Assembly: GCA_026014735.1 (NCBI GenBank) | Contig: JAOZHT010000001.1 | Location: 558,001 to 622,000, forward strand | Reading direction: 5' to 3' | DNA from: Candidatus Bathyarchaeota archaeon | GTDB taxonomy: Archaea > Thermoproteota > Bathyarchaeia > Bathyarchaeales > Bathycorpusculaceae | Length of the DNA: 64,000 nt | Shown: positions 63,610-64,000 of the stretch, piece by piece | Layout of the letters: each line of letters starts with the position of its first letter | Position numbering within the stretch: position 1 is the stretch's first letter | Notes under the pieces: generated by a model | Database searches by the model: none | Seen by the model: the letters and a program-made list of their open reading frames with translations, nothing else | What the model was told of the DNA's origin: nothing | Translations under genes and position numbers: made by a program

Positions 63610-64000
63610 ATGTTTCTCGATGATTTAGATAAACAAATTATCCAACATTTAAGCATCGGAACAAGCTCCTACGAAGAACTAGCACGCCAATGCAACGTTA
63701 CACGAAACACCATCTACAGAAGAATAGCTGCCCTTGAAAAAAACGGCATAATAAAAAACATCCTTCGCTGCACAGTTGACCTATCAAAAATCAACCTAAC
63801 CGCTATAATGATTGGAATCACAATTCCCCAATTCAACCTTGAGCAAGCCAAAAACCGCCTAGCAGCAAACAGAAACGTAAAGTGGCTATGGAAAACCTAC
63901 GGCACCCACAACTTGACGCTTGTGGCTTTCTGTGATAAAGGCAACGAAGGCGAAACCATCCAAAACATCAAAGGAACCCTGGAGGAACTGAATGCTGAAC
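63610..64000 (+). CDS. Lrp/AsnC-family regulator (cut by right edge)
   Basis: First 130 residues of a regulator, read by hand from ATG 63610. HTH is SYEELARQCNVTRNTIYRRI; the RAM domain starts IMIGITIPQFNLEQAK and continues WLWKTYGTHNLTLVAFC. The end is outside the window. TATA lies ~35 bases before the ATG. Confidence 0.9.
   Translation, partial: MFLDDLDKQIIQHLSIGTSSYEELARQCNVTRNTIYRRIAALEKNGIIKNILRCTVDLSKINLTAIMIGITIPQFNLEQAKNRLAANRNVKWLWKTYGTHNLTLVAFCDKGNEGETIQNIKGTLEELNAE

Overview
The window is archaeal and most like a mesophilic, anaerobic member of the Bathyarchaeia (the old Miscellaneous Crenarchaeotal Group). The phylum call is inference. The archaeal call rests on archaeal-type PheS/PheT, two tRNA genes interrupted by bulge-helix-bulge introns, TATA/BRE promoters, tetrahydromethanopterin C1 enzymes (Mch, FwdB), an archaeal 2-oxoacid:ferredoxin oxidoreductase, TrmB and Lrp regulators, and PEF-type surface anchors. 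Genes are packed on both strands in short operons. No CRISPR array, transposase, integrase or rRNA gene was seen.

Layout. 1-1477: truncated sensor kinase. 1660-4894: pheST. 4999-11152: secreted beta-propeller, RibD-like reductase, membrane and coiled-coil proteins, ECF substrate-binding protein, Mch. 11472-18342: small Zn-type protein, malate dehydrogenase/UspA pair, Kelch surface protein, flavodoxin pair, glycosyltransferase, ATP-type phosphofructokinase. 18458-25000: split tRNA-Tyr, flippase-like protein, GNAT, pilin-like protein, then a surface group of dockerin protein, membrane-anchored HTH regulator and cohesin protein, then split tRNA-Trp. 25248-31337: HtrA-like protease, FwdB, polysaccharide deacetylase, DedA, DUF362 ferredoxin protein. 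31467-38394: DCD-like protein and a seven-gene minus-strand run (two NifX-like proteins, two MinD ATPases with ferredoxin inserts, OsmC, two small proteins), facing an Lrp regulator with a Cys-rich tail, an MBL hydrolase and a radical SAM protein. 38685-41739: tiny Cys-rich protein and 2-oxoacid:ferredoxin oxidoreductase. 42543-45806: nrdR-nrdD-nrdG. 46147-51561: response regulator/kinase, large PQQ-like propeller, MarC, TIM-barrel-like protein. 51862-59234: nitrogen region with Lrp, three Amt transporters, a small membrane protein and a Na+/H+ antiporter. 59345-64000: DUF72, small protein, old-yellow-enzyme family oxidoreductase, TrmB-PAS regulator, Lrp cut by the right edge.

Together the genes suggest an anaerobe that oxidises or makes C1 units through the tetrahydromethanopterin branch, moves carbon through ferredoxin-linked 2-oxoacid enzymes and glycolysis, makes deoxynucleotides by the oxygen-sensitive class III route, imports ammonium by several channels, and displays carbohydrate-related proteins on its surface. 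Points most worth a second look are the two doubly split tRNAs (the Trp intron carries antisense segments to its own anticodon arm), a 95-bp repeat present as two inverted intergenic copies, the cohesin/regulator/dockerin group, the orange-protein-like MinD/NifX operon, the DCD-like protein, and a perfect palindrome shared by an amt gene and a small membrane protein.
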